A model generated the notes under the pieces. It did not search any database, had not been told where the DNA came from, and saw only the letters and a program-made list of their open reading frames with translations. DNA of 56,347 nt from Dissophora ornata (lineage: Eukaryota > Mortierellomycota > Mortierellomycetes > Mortierellales > Mortierellaceae). The stretch covers positions 1 through 56,347 of the forward strand of contig MU616684.1 in NCBI GenBank assembly GCA_025201705.1. The letters run 5' to 3'. Positions 46,540 through 56,347 of this stretch are shown here, in pieces. Position 1 is the first letter of the stretch. Each line of letters starts with the position of its first letter. The position numbers were made by a program, and so were the translations under genes.

Positions 46540-46777
46540 TCACCCAAGGCCATCATACATAGGCAGACAGATTAAAAGAATATCCACAATCTGTCGTAGT
46601 TTGGGCATGGATAATGAACAAGTGCAAGAAAGAGAGAATCTGATAAAGCATCAAGGCATCTGCTGTTGTTCAGCGCGGCTTATTTCACAAACGAAATATT
46701 TGTTTACAAAAATGCGCTCCCAATTCTTATTTCATTCATTCATTCACTCATTCTTCCTTTCATTCATCTTCACACAA

Positions 46778-48915
46778 ATGTTTGCCTCCTCGGGCCTGTT
46801 TACAGTGATCCCTTGCCCTTCTCTACCTGCTTGTCCACGCGAGGCATTTTGCATATTTTCCCACGCGCAGCTTCCACCAACAGAGGCCACAGCGTTCACC
46901 GCCTCTTCAACGAGCGCTGCTGCTAACCCAATAAGAAAGGTCAAGCGCAAACTTGGCGACATCACTACAGAGGACGATGCATCCCGGGAACCAGCACAAA
47001 GATGTGTCAGGAAGACGGATAAACATTACCAGGATAAAGGCGAGATGCAACCGACGATCCAGCGTCATCGCACGCCGATATCTGCCATGGAGGCTGCAAA
47101 GGCGCGCCGTGAAGCATTGAATACAATTGCTCCCACAACATCTCCTGCTTCGGCTACAAAGACCACCAGCACTGCTGTGCTTTTATCCAGGCCACAGTTT
47201 GCTACAAAATCAGCGAGCAAGGTGATGAACCCACCATGGAGAACTCTGAAATGCAGGTCGCAACATTTAGTTTAACACTCTGTATCGGCATCCGTTAGAC
47301 ACCTGCAACAGCCCCAGTTTTGTCTGGACCTCCGAGCTTAAAAATCGACCTCCGAGCACACAGCAAACCACAGTTTCGTCAGGCTGTGGCCACGCAGTAT
47401 TACAACGAATTCCTTCGCATTTACAAGCCTCTTGCTGATACAGGATCCAATCTTGCCTCATCGCACGCTGTTGATCAAGAGAAGGCTGTTCACTCCAAAA
47501 CTAATCAGGGCAGCTATCGCAGTCTAGCATCGTCGGTCCTACAGCGGCTAAAAAAGAGGCCACTCGCGATTAGTGAAGAGGATATCGGGATTGACGGTGA
47601 ATGGCTGGATCCACAACTGAAAGCGAAAGAGAACCTAGCCTTGGACGATATTTGGAGAGGCGCATCAAAATATGTTCAGACACTAGAGGAACTAGAAGCG
47701 AACGGATACCCAATTGAGATACCAAAAGGTTCGCCTCCTCCACTAGAGGAGACCCAAATTTGTGATCGCTGTCAAAAACAATTTGATAGAAAGGAGATAT
47801 TGGAGGAGAAGGATAAGGTGGCATGCCGATTTCATGAACTGAGGATAAGGTCGAAAAACAAGGATGGTAAGAAGTTTGGAGGTGTTATCGAAAGGTACAC
47901 TTTCCATTACTAGTGTATTTATTGTATTTTACTTTATTCGCATTTACAGGAGAAAAGATCAAGCAGTTTCCATGCTGCGATGCGCCTCAAGGAAGTCGGG
48001 GATGCCGCGAGGGCCCGCATGTTTTCAAGGAGGACGACTACTTAAGTTTGCATGGACGGGTCCCATTTCTTGAAACGCGAAAAACGAACTCCTCTGATGG
48101 GCAGCGGCATGCAGTGATCGCGATGGATTGTGAAATGGTACGCGTGGTCAAAGCGACAGGGAATGTAGACTATTCACTACGGCACGGAAGAATTGCTTTT
48201 GTTGCTTTCACTTACACACATTACCATCACTACCGGATACAGGGCTACACGACAGGAGGTTTTGAACTCATTAGACTGACAGTTGTGGATAAGGCTGGCA
48301 CACCCGTCATGGATGAGCTTGTCAAACCGTCTCACAACGTCCTAGACCTAAATTCTCGCTTCAGGTACTTTATCTATGTCATGTAGCACACTATTCTTTG
48401 CAGCCATGTAGGGCTATTCAACATAACATTAACCTGCATCGCCATCAGTGGTATCGTTTCACTTGAGGGTGCCAAATACACCCTGGACCAGGCACGAAGG
48501 CATCTTCTCCAGCTCATTGACAAGGACACTATCATTATTGGACAAAGTTTGGAGAACGACTTTAAAGTCTTGCGATTGATCCACACGCGAGTTATTGATA
48601 CTGCCATGGTAAGGGAACTTGATGCGTGCGTGCAAATTATAAGAATTTACAGACCCTGAGATGTCTCTAATGTGAGGTGCCAATTTTTCTATTTTTCAAT
48701 TTTCCTATGATCTCTTTATCTATTATTCTTTGCAATCGCAGTTGTATCCGCATCCACAACGTTTTCAAAACTTTCGCTACTCGCTGCAGCGTCTGGCGAG
48801 AGAGCATCTTCAAATCCGCATCCAGGACTCTGAAGAGGGACATGATTCGTATGAGGATGCAAAAACTTGTCTTGACTTGGTGCGTCTCAAAATTACAAAA
48901 GACGTACCAAAGTAA
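46778..48915 (+). CDS. RNA exonuclease, REXO1/REX3-type (DEDDh)
   Basis: 3'-5' exonuclease of the DEDDh superfamily, acting on structured RNA ends in yeast relatives. Start at 46778: MFASSGLFTVIPCPSLPACP then REAFCIFSH forms a CCCH-type finger. Then come a basic region, a central part (ATQYYNEFLRIYKPLADTGS) and a second zinc motif ICDRCQKQF. The catalytic domain begins AVIAMDCEM (first Asp and Glu). An intron near 48136-48241 leads to GYTTGGFELIRLTVVDKAGT. Then SGIVSLEGAKYTLDQARRHL, IIIGQSLENDFKVLRLIHTR (second Asp), and after the last intron LYPHPQRFQNFRYSL and EEGHDSYEDAKTCLDLV (His and Asp). All catalytic positions are present. The splice near 47260-47300 is not clean in phase, so an early frame break cannot be excluded. 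Confidence 0.85.
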
Positions 48916-49961
48916 CTACTGCGATGGCGGAACGCAGGACGCCGCAATATCATTTAGTTCAGTACCTCGCGCAATGCACTAGGAACCAAAGCTGTTCATT
49001 TCAACTGATATAGAATGTTCTTTGCCCAATGTATACAAGGCTGTACCTACCCCAAAACGACAATATTCCCTCAGCCATCGCCATACATGCGTTTCTCCAA
49101 CTGCCAGTAGACTTGCAGTTTTCTGGGCGTTGCTTAAATGCCCTCCGCCAACAGCAGACCTGTATCCTCACCAAGGCTCCTTATCCCAGGCCACATTAGT
49201 AGCCATCATTTTCTTACGTGGCCCATTGCGCAGATACACGCCTATTGACCCATATGTAACCTCAGTGAACTAGTTTACAGCGCTCCATCAGGATGGCGCC
49301 GTTTCTGTTAGTTCATAACCATTGAGAAATCTATCCTGACGCTCTACCTCGACTGTTGTTTTGTTTTGCCGTCTCTTTTGTCCCATATTTTATTTAGTCC
49401 ATCTCCTATTGCTTCTTTTCCAGTACGCCTGTTCATGGTTAATATTGAAGACCTTGGATCCCCTCTGGCAGACTTGGCCTATTATTGCAGTCGCTGAAGG
49501 GTATCTCATTTTATTTCGCAATTTGAAGACACTGGTGGTCCTGGGAAAACACCTACTCTACCTTCATGGCCTTGGTCCGCCTTCGTTTGCGGCGCATGAC
49601 AACTCTAGGCATTTGTAATAGATCGTGAAATAATGGCGACTCACAACAATACCTTCAGACTCGAAGTTAATTTATTGGAACAATCAACTCTCAGGACACA
49701 GCAGCATGTAGGCCTATAATCCAGACAGACCCTAAACAATCGAGCTCTCTCTCTCCTACATCTGTTGCAGTACAAATTGTTGTTTTTTTTTATTTTATCT
49801 TGCAAGAGATGTGCTGTGTGTGTTTTGTGACCATACACATAGAAAGTGATTTGCAAAAAAAGAAAGAGGTGTTGAAGAGGGTTGTACATTGATCTGCAAC
49901 TTTGCTCCAAGAGTTAACAATAATGTTGCAGGGTCATAAGTACAGGTAAGATAGGCTTTGG
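48916..49961. other. 3' flank of exonuclease unit A
   Basis: About 1 kb, closely matched by 54168-55154 in unit B. A short fragment near 49436 (MVNIEDLGSPLADLAYYCSR, then stop) is open longer in unit B. A CT-rich run lies at 49745. No complete gene is supported. Confidence 0.6.
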
Positions 49962-51100
49962 TTACGCAGAAACAGCGGCGATGGTGGGATTCTCTTCAGG
50001 AGCAGTGGCGTCCGCAAGAGCAGCGTCACTGTCAGCGCCAGTGTCAGCGTCAACATCATCGCCAGCGCCACAATGTTTGCACCTGCGCTCGCACACGGAT
50101 CCGCAATTTCTGTTGCACTTGTTCCTGCACTCTTGATCAGATCCGACAAGGCTCTTGCAATTGGAGAAGCACCTCTCCTCGTCTTGATAGCATGCCTCTT
50201 TACACTCATCCTTGCAGGGCTTGCATCTTTCCCGGCACTTATGCTCGCCATGCTCGCACTTTCCCTTGCACCAGTCCTTGCCAGAATCGCATGTCTTCCT
50301 GCATACCCCCTCCCTCTCCAGGCACTCCGTATCGCACTCGTTATCACAAGTCTTGCACGCATCATCACACGCCTTATCAGCTACCCCACATGCAACCCTG
50401 CATTGGCTGTTAGCTGTGCACAACTCATTGCAATTCGCTATATCTATGCCCGTTACAAAAAATGTGGTGCATCCTAGGCACAATCAAGGCACACCGACGC
50501 GCAGACGTCGTAGGCACCACCAAGTCTCATGCACGTATCTCCGCATGTGTGGCTGCTGCACACCTCATTGCAGTTTGCATCTGTCCCCACCGTGCCCAAT
50601 TGATTCTTGCACCTGGTCTCGCAGCTGAACGTGGTCCGGCATAGATCGCCGTTATCAGGTAAGGCGATGTCGCAAGCCGTAACACTCTCGCTGTCGCAGA
50701 GCAAGTCGCATTGAATGTTGGCGTTCTTGCAAGTATCCCCGCACTCGTCCTTGTGGTGCTCACACTTGCCTCTGCACTCGCCCGTTTGCTTCCCGCACGT
50801 TTCATTGCAATCATGCTCAAAGAACTTGCACTCCTCACCACACTCCAGCCCACCAAACTTACACTTGTCCTTGCACTCGTGTCTACACTCGGGGAAGGGA
50901 AGCGCGATGATGTTGCTTCTGCATTGCTTGTGATGGTGATGCTTATCCTTTTTGTACCAAAGGGCTTCCTCCACAATTGTCACAGGGCTCGGTGAGTCCA
51001 GCGTGGAGGCCTCGACTTCAGCCTGAAGGACCTCTTGTATGGCAACCGAGGAAGCGATGGCAAAGGTGGCGGTCAACAGGACTCTGAACAAGTTCTTCAT
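49962..51100 (-). pseudogene. Secreted cysteine-rich repeat protein, unit A (frame broken)
   Basis: The likely start is the ATG at 51100 (MKNLFRVLLTATFAIASSVA), a signal peptide; an upstream ATG at 51115 would weaken it and is not conserved in unit B. After a His/Lys stretch the mature protein is repeats of C-x3-C pairs (CKDKCKFGGLECGEECK, CNETCGKQTGECRGKCEHHK). The frame stops at 50474-50476, but the next frame (from about 50483) continues the same protein (NCNELCTANSQCRVAC, CDNECDTECLEREGVCRKTC) to 49962. The acidic Asp/Ala tail ends ENPTIAAVSA, as in unit B. A one-base frame change near 50480 therefore splits this copy. Function unknown; an extracellular or wall-associated disulfide-rich protein is inferred. 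Confidence 0.75.
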
Positions 51101-51507
51101 TTTTGAGAAAGTCAATTGTGGAGATTGTCAACGGGAGACTGTGTTGATTCTATCAGATGTGGGAGGGAAAAGGCGGTAGGATGAGCTGAAGATGACAAGA
51201 AAAGGGATCTTGACTGGGATCTTCTCAGGGTTTAAATAAATTCTTTTGCGCACATCGATCGCCATTTGTCGCCGTCATCGGTGCTTATTCAAGTTGATCC
51301 CCGGGGGGGTTGAAAGCCCGCATTCCATGCATTTCGAAAATATCCAACATCAAGGGCTTTAACAGAAGAAGATAGGGGAAACTGGACGTTAGTAGTGGCT
51401 GTGAAAACAGAGATGGCATGGATATGTCCCTTTATTTATAAGCGCAAAGAACGAGAGTGCCGCCCAGGAAATACAGCTTTTTGATTAAAAAAAAATCATT
51501 TTTCAGG
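51101..51507. promoter_or_regulatory. Promoter of the cysteine-rich gene and duplication junction
   Basis: 51101-51378 is matched by 56067-56347 and holds the promoter for the minus-strand gene, including a conserved TTATTTAAACCCTGAGAAGA block on the minus strand (about 51220-51240) about 130 bases from the ATG. The bases 51379-51507 are the only unique sequence between the two duplication units. Confidence 0.65.
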
Positions 51508-51690
51508 TACGCAAGTGCTTCGCCCACGTTGCATTTGCTCATGTATGATGATATGCCCCGTGTGTTCCCCATGTTTGAATTTCTCCCCAGCGCCGATAAT
51601 GCACTCCAACAGGCCAGAGACTTTATCCGCAGTGTCACAGCTGGTGGCGAGCCATTAGCGAACAAAAGCTCGATGCGCGTGAGTGAGTGT
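51508..51690 (+). pseudogene. 3' fragment of the hydrolase gene
   Basis: Encodes ASASPTLHLLMYDDMPRVFP and SADNALQQARDFIRSVTAGG, matching the last 90 residues of the hydrolase at 44981. The oxyanion hole and nucleophile are absent. The frame ends early (SSMRVSEC) because of an extra GTGA-type insertion relative to SSMRVGVDG. Confidence 0.92.
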
Positions 51691-51954
51691 TGACGGTCAA
51701 CACACGACCACTGGAGGAGAATGCAGTTCCGGGTTGGGAAGAACGTCCATGTATTTGCCAGTCTTCAGTAACCGACCAAGGCCATCATACACGAGCAGAC
51801 AGAGTAAAAGGATATCCCCAATCTTTTGTATTTCTTGACGGTTTGGAACTGGACAATGAACAAGAGAAAGAAAGAAAGAAACTGACAAAGCATCAAGGCA
51901 TTTACTGTTGTTCGCGCAGCTTATTTCTCATTTCTCTCGTGGAGTATGTTCACC

Positions 51955-52060
51955 CGAATTCTTATTCATTCATTTTTTCATTCACTCACTCACTCATTCA
52001 TTCACTCACTCACTCACTCATTCATTCATTCATTCATTCATTCACCCATTTATTCTTTCA
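51955..52060 (+). repeat. CATT/CACT tetranucleotide repeat, expanded in unit B
   Basis: More than twenty tetranucleotide units (ATTC, ACTC) just upstream of the exonuclease copy. The matching place in unit A (46733-46770) has only about six units, so the array expanded or contracted after the duplication. Confidence 0.9.
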
Positions 52061-52074
52061 TTCATCTTTATACA

Positions 52075-54168
52075 ATGTTTGCCTCCACTGGCCTGTTTAC
52101 AGTAATCCCTTGCCTTTGTTTACCTGATTGTCCAAGCGAGCCATTTAACATCTTTTCGCTTCCACCGACAGAGGCCACATCGTTCACCACCTCTTCAACG
52201 AACGCTGCTGCTTCAACAAGAAAGGTCAAGCGCAAACTTGGTGACATCACTAGAGAGGACGATGAATCCCAGGAACCAGCACAAAGTTACTTCAGGAAGA
52301 CGGATAAACATCACCAGAACACGGGTGGGATACAACCGATGGTCCAGCGTCATTGGACGCCGATATCCGCCATGGAGGCTGCAAAGGCGCGCCGTAAAGC
52401 ATTGAATATAAATGCTCCCATAACAATTTCTACGTCTCTGGCAAGGCCGCCAGCACTGCTGTGCCTCTCAATGCGGGCCACAGTTTGCTACAAAATCAGC
52501 GAGCAAGGTGATGACCCCACTATCAAGAACTCTTAGATGCATATCGCAACATTAGGCTTAAACTCTGTATCGAAAATCCATAGATACTTGCAACAGCCCC
52601 AGCTTCATCTGTACCTCCGAGTTTAAAGATCGATCTCCGAGCGCACAGCAAACCAGTCTCGTCAGGCTGTGGCCACGCAGTATTACAACGAATTCCTTCG
52701 CATTTACAATCCTCTTGCTGATACAGGATCCAATCTTGCCTCATCGCACGCTGTTGATCAAGAGAAGGCCGTTCACTCCAAAACTAACCAGGGCAGCTAT
52801 CGCAGTCTAGCCTCATCGGTCCTACAGCGGTTGAAAAAGAGGCCACTCGCGATTAGTGAAGAGGATGTCGGGATTGACGGTGAATGGCTGGATCCACAAC
52901 TGAAGGCGAAAGAGAACCTAGCTTTGGACGATATTTGGAGAGGTGCATCAAAATATGTTCAGACACTAGAGGAACTAGAAGCGAACGGATACCCAATTGA
53001 GATACCAAAAGGTTCGCCTCCTCCACTAGAGGAGACCCAAATCTGTGATATTGGAGGAGGAGGATAAGCTGGCATGCCGATTTCACGATCTGAGAATAAG
53101 GTCGAGGAACAAGGATGGTAAGAAGTTTGGAGGTGTTATTGAAAGGTACACTTTCCATTACTAGTGTATTTATTGTATTTTACGTTATTCGCATTTTCAG
53201 GAGAAAAGATCAAGCAGTTTCCATGCTGCGATGCGCCTCAAGGAAGTCGGGGATGCCACGAGGGCACGCATGTTTTCAAGGAGGATGACCACTTAAGTTT
53301 GCATGGACGGACCCCATTTCTTGAAACACCAAAAACGAGTTCCTCTGGTGGGCAGCGGCATGCAGTGATCGCGACGGATTGTGAAATGGTACGCGTGGTC
53401 AAAGCTACGTGGAATGTACACTATGCTCTACAGAGCGGAGGAATTGCTTTTGTTGCTTTCACTTACACACATTGCCATCACTACCGGATACAGGGCTACA
53501 CAACAGGAGGTTTTGAACTCATTAGACTGACATTTGTGGACAAGGCTGGCACACCCATCATGGATGAGCTTGTCAAACCGTCTCATAACGTCCTAGACCT
53601 AAACTCTCGCTTCAGGTACTTTATCTATGACATATAGCAGACTATTCTTTGCTGCCACGTAAGGCTATTTAACATAACATTAACTTGCATCGCCATCAGT
53701 GGTATCGTTTCACTTGAGGGTGCCAAGTTCACCCTTGACCAGGCACGAAAGCGTCTTCTCCAGCTCATTGACAAGGACACCATCATTATTGACCAAAGTT
53801 TGGAGAACGACTTTAAAGTCTTGCGATTGATCCATACGCGAGTTATTGATACTGCCATGGTAGGGGGGCTTGATGCGTGCATGCAAAATATAGGAATTAA
53901 TAGACCCTGTAGATGTCTCTAATGTGAGGTGCCAATTTTTCTATTTTTCAATTCTTCTATGATCTCTTTATCTATTATTCTTTGCAATCGAAGTTGTATC
54001 CGCATCCCCAACGCTTTCAAAACTTTCGCTACTCGCTGCAGCGTCTGGCAAGAGAGCATCTTCAAATCCGAATCCAGGACTCTGAAGAGGGACATGATTC
54101 ATATGAAGATGCAAAAACTTGTCTTGACTTGGTGCGTCTCAAAATTACAAAAGACGTACCAAAGTAAC
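52075..54168 (+). pseudogene. Duplicate RNA exonuclease, inactivated
   Basis: Copy of the gene at 46778. The CCCH finger is lost: the final CIFSH of unit A is NIFSL here. A frame change near 52440-52470 and a deletion of about 32 bases at 53047 (between two GTGAT phrases) remove RCQKQFDRKE and shift the frame, so the ORF ends ICDIGGGG at 53067. The exonuclease exons downstream are still recognisable (ATDCEM, IIIDQSLENDFKVLRLIHTR, EEGHDSYEDAKTCLDLV), with the catalytic residues unmutated. Death therefore came through indels and recently enough that the domain has not yet decayed. Confidence 0.9.
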
Positions 54169-55154
54169 TATTGCCATGGCGGAACGCAGGACGCAGCAAT
54201 ATCATTTAGTTCAATACCTCGCGCAATGCACTAGGAACCAAAGCTGTTCATTTCAACTGATATAGAATGTTCTTTGCCCAATGTATACAAGGCTGTACCT
54301 ACCCCAGAACGACAATATTTCCTCAGCCATCGCCTTACATGCGTTTCTCCAACTGCCAGTAGACTTGCAGTTTTCTGGGCGTTGCTTAAATGCCCTCCGC
54401 CAACAGCAGACCTGTATCCTCACCAAGGCTCCTTATCCCAGGCCACATTAGTAGCCATCATTTTCTTACGTGGCCCATGGCGCAGATACACGCCTATTGA
54501 CCCATATGTAACCACAGTGAACTAGTTTACAGCACTCCATCAGGATGGTGCTATTTATGTTAGTTCATAATCATTGAGAAATCCATCCTGACGCGCTACC
54601 TCGACTGTGGTTTTGTTATGCCGTCTCTTTTGTCCCATATTTTATTTAGTGTTATCTCCCATTGCTTCTTTTCCAGTACGCCTGTCCATGGCTAATACTG
54701 AAGACCTTGAATCCCCTCTGGCAGACTTGGCCTCTTCTTGCAGCCGCTGTGAGGTTTCTCGTAATTTGAGGACACTGGTGGTTCAGGGGAAACACCCAGT
54801 CTGCCTTCCTGGCCTTGGTTCGCTTTTTGCTTGGAGGCACATGACAACTCTTGGCGTATGAATCGTGAAAGAAAGACGACTCTCAATACCGACAGACTCA
54901 AAGTTAATTTATTGGAATAAACAACTCATGTGTCCCTCAGGACACGGTAGCATGTAGGCCTGTCATCCAGGCAGACCTGAACAATGGAACTCTCTCTCTC
55001 TCTCTCTCTTACATCTGTTGCGTTATTTTTTATTTTATCTGTGACTACACACATTAATGAAAAAAAAAGGAATTTCGTGCATTGATCTGCAACTTTGTTC
55101 CATGGGTTATCAGTAATGTTGCAGGGCCATAGGGCCAGGTACGAAAGGCTTCGA
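54169..55154. other. 3' flank of exonuclease unit B
   Basis: Matches 48916-49961. A reading frame at 54688-54861 (MANTEDLESPLADLASSCSR, then CEVSRNLRTLVVQGKH) is open here but interrupted in unit A, so it may be a remnant of another gene. A CT dinucleotide run lies at 54985-55008. Confidence 0.6.
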
Positions 55155-56066
55155 CTATGCAGAAACGGCGGCAATGGTTGGGTCCTCTTCAAGAGCAGTG
55201 GCGTCAGCGTCCGTGTCATCGTCAGTGTCAGCGTCACAATGCTTGCACCTGCGCTTGCCAGAATCGCATGCCTCCGTACATGCCCCCTCCCTCTCCAGGC
55301 ATGCTGTATCGCACTCCTTATCACAAGTCTCGCACGCATCACCACACGGCTTGTTAGCCTCCTTGCATGCAAGCCTGCATTGCTCTTTGATATCGCACCC
55401 ACTCTTGCAAAAGGTGTTCAAAAGAGGAGTCGGGACCGTCGATTTAAATTTGTCCGTGCACTTGTCAAAGCATTTATCGCACACCTTTTCGCATGCCGTG
55501 GGGTCATCGGATTTAAGTCCCCCAGAGTCTCTTAGGGAGATGCACGTCTCTGTGCAATCGTCGCTTCCGCACACCTTTTCACAGTTTTTATCTCTCTGCT
55601 GGCTGTCCTCGAATTTGTCATTGCACTTGTCCTTGCAGCTGAACACCTCGCGGCAATCTCGCTTTATCGCCTCAGTAGTAGTGCCCAACAGCCCCCCAAC
55701 AGTTTGGATGCATAAACCAACGGAGTTGTCGTCACAGAGCAAGTTGCATCGAGAATCGGAGTCCGTGCACTTGTCCTTGCACCCGCCCTTCTGGAGCTCG
55801 CACTTGCCCTTGCAGTCGCCCGTTTGCTTCGTGCACGTGTCCTTGCAATCATGATCAAAGAACTGGTCGATGTTGTTTCTGCACTTCCTGTGATGGTGAT
55901 GGTGATGGTGTTTCTTTTTGTTCCAAAGGGCTCCTTCCCCGACTGTCGCAGGGCCTGGTGAGTCCAACGCAGGGGCGTCGACTTCGGCCTGCAGGACTTC
56001 TTGTATGGCAACCGAGGAAGCGATGGCAAAGGTGGTGATCAACAGGACACTGAATAGGATCTTCAT
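55155..56066 (-). CDS. Secreted cysteine-rich repeat protein, unit B (intact)
   Basis: A single 303-residue frame without introns. The start at 56066 gives MKILFSVLLITTFAIASSVA, a clear signal peptide with a likely cut after the Ala-Ser-Ser-Val-Ala stretch. Next come an Ala/Pro-rich propeptide-like segment, a seven-His run, and more than thirty cysteines mostly as C-x3-C pairs at regular spacing (CKDTCTKQTGDCKGKCELQK, CKDKCTDSDSRCNLLC, CGDACETCDKECDTACLERE). The tail is acidic (Asp/Ala/Thr) and ends PTIAAVSA. I recognise no family. Compared with unit A it lacks about 60 residues of cysteine repeats before the tail and differs in the number of N-terminal repeats. An extracellular role is inferred from the signal peptide only. 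Confidence 0.85.
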   Translation of the reverse strand: MKILFSVLLITTFAIASSVAIQEVLQAEVDAPALDSPGPATVGEGALWNKKKHHHHHHHRKCRNNIDQFFDHDCKDTCTKQTGDCKGKCELQKGGCKDKCTDSDSRCNLLCDDNSVGLCIQTVGGLLGTTTEAIKRDCREVFSCKDKCNDKFEDSQQRDKNCEKVCGSDDCTETCISLRDSGGLKSDDPTACEKVCDKCFDKCTDKFKSTVPTPLLNTFCKSGCDIKEQCRLACKEANKPCGDACETCDKECDTACLEREGACTEACDSGKRRCKHCDADTDDDTDADATALEEDPTIAAVSA

Positions 56067-56347
56067 TTTGGAGAAAAGTGAATCGTGGAGACTGTCAACG
56101 GGGGATTGTGTTGGTTTCTATCAGATGTGGGAGGGAAATGGCGGTAGGATGAGCTGATGATGACAGGAAAAGGAATCTTGACTGGGATCTTCTCAGGGTT
56201 TAAATAATGAAGAAGAAAATGCCTTTGCGCAACATCGATCGCCATTTGCCGTCATCATCGGTGCTTATTCAAGTTGATACCAAGGAGTTTGAAAGCCCGC
56301 ATTCCATGCATTTCGAGTATGTCCGGCATCAAGGGCTTCAACAGAAG
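56067..56347 (-). promoter_or_regulatory. Promoter of cysteine-rich gene, unit B
   Basis: Conserved with 51101-51378, including the TTATTTAAACCCTGAGAAGA block (minus strand, about 56190-56209). Retention of this block in both units suggests both copies kept the same regulation. Runs to the window edge. Confidence 0.6.

Larger units (their letters stand above)
46259..51378. repeat. Segmental duplication, unit A
   Basis: Sequence from CGCAAGTGCTTCGCCCACGT at 46259 matches 51508 onward. The match continues through the RNA exonuclease, its 3' flank, the cysteine-rich gene and its promoter to about 51378, equivalent to the window end in unit B. Direct tandem orientation, offset about 5.25 kb at the left end, with 130 unique bases between units. 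Confidence 0.95.
51508..56347. repeat. Segmental duplication, unit B (runs off the window)
   Basis: Second copy of 46259-51378, same orientation. It starts inside hydrolase coding sequence and is still matching at the last base of the window, so its right boundary is not visible. Confidence 0.95.

Noticed and set aside
1..56347. CRISPR arrays, rRNA, tRNA genes
   Set aside because: No regularly spaced repeats with unique spacers, no rRNA-like blocks and no cloverleaf-type A/B boxes convincing enough to report by eye.

Overview
The window reads as nuclear DNA of a filamentous early-diverging fungus, most likely Mortierellaceae (Mortierellomycota). Genes are intron-rich, with short GT-AG introns carrying branch points like CTNAC or TTGAC. 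All genes use the standard code. Two gene types here, the beta-propeller plus TRP-like channel and the XPG plus Fanzor protein, are ones I associate from memory with multi-copy families in Mortierella relatives. The genus call is an inference; no rRNA or marker gene is present.

Layout. (1) 0.3-2.85 kb: a vacuolar TRP/Yvc1-type cation channel (minus). (2) 3.2-4.35 kb and again 12.34-12.91 kb: broken copies of a small dispersed gene family, one pair arranged head to head. (3) 4.5-10.0 kb: a large WD40/ion-transport channel gene (minus) whose N-terminal half carries in-frame stops and a frame break while its C-terminal channel half splices cleanly. (4) 10.0-14.85 kb: gene-poor DNA with short direct duplications and simple repeats. 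(5) 14.87-31.4 kb: a conventional housekeeping block: FAM114-like protein (minus), RNF216/TRIAD3-like RBR ubiquitin ligase (plus, divergent from FAM114), DENN plus C1 domain protein (minus), and an APC-superfamily amino-acid/GABA-type permease (plus).

(6) 31.45-42.45 kb: the CDC43/PGGT1B-like geranylgeranyltransferase I beta gene (minus) and the USP10/Ubp3-like deubiquitinase gene (plus) flank about 6.9 kb of accessory DNA. That DNA holds a decayed XPG fragment, unrecognised degraded sequence and a five-exon gene whose product joins an N-terminal FEN1/XPG-type nuclease to a C-terminal Fanzor (eukaryotic TnpB-like, RuvC plus zinc finger) domain. This is the most interesting object in the window. 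It carries one apparent single-base frame break at about 37.1 kb.

(7) 42.9-46.5 kb: 40S ribosomal protein uS2 (RPSA/S0) and an HSL-type alpha/beta hydrolase. (8) 46.26 kb to the end: a tandem segmental duplication of about 5.1 kb per unit. Each unit contains the 3' end of the hydrolase, a REXO/REX3-type RNA exonuclease and a secreted cysteine-rich protein gene. In the second unit the exonuclease is a pseudogene and the hydrolase is only a 3' fragment. The two cysteine-rich genes have diverged strongly in repeat content; here it is the first unit's copy that is frame-broken and the second that is a single open frame.

I see no CRISPR array, no rRNA and no convincing tRNA. Exon limits were derived by hand from reading frames and splice consensus, so expect small errors.
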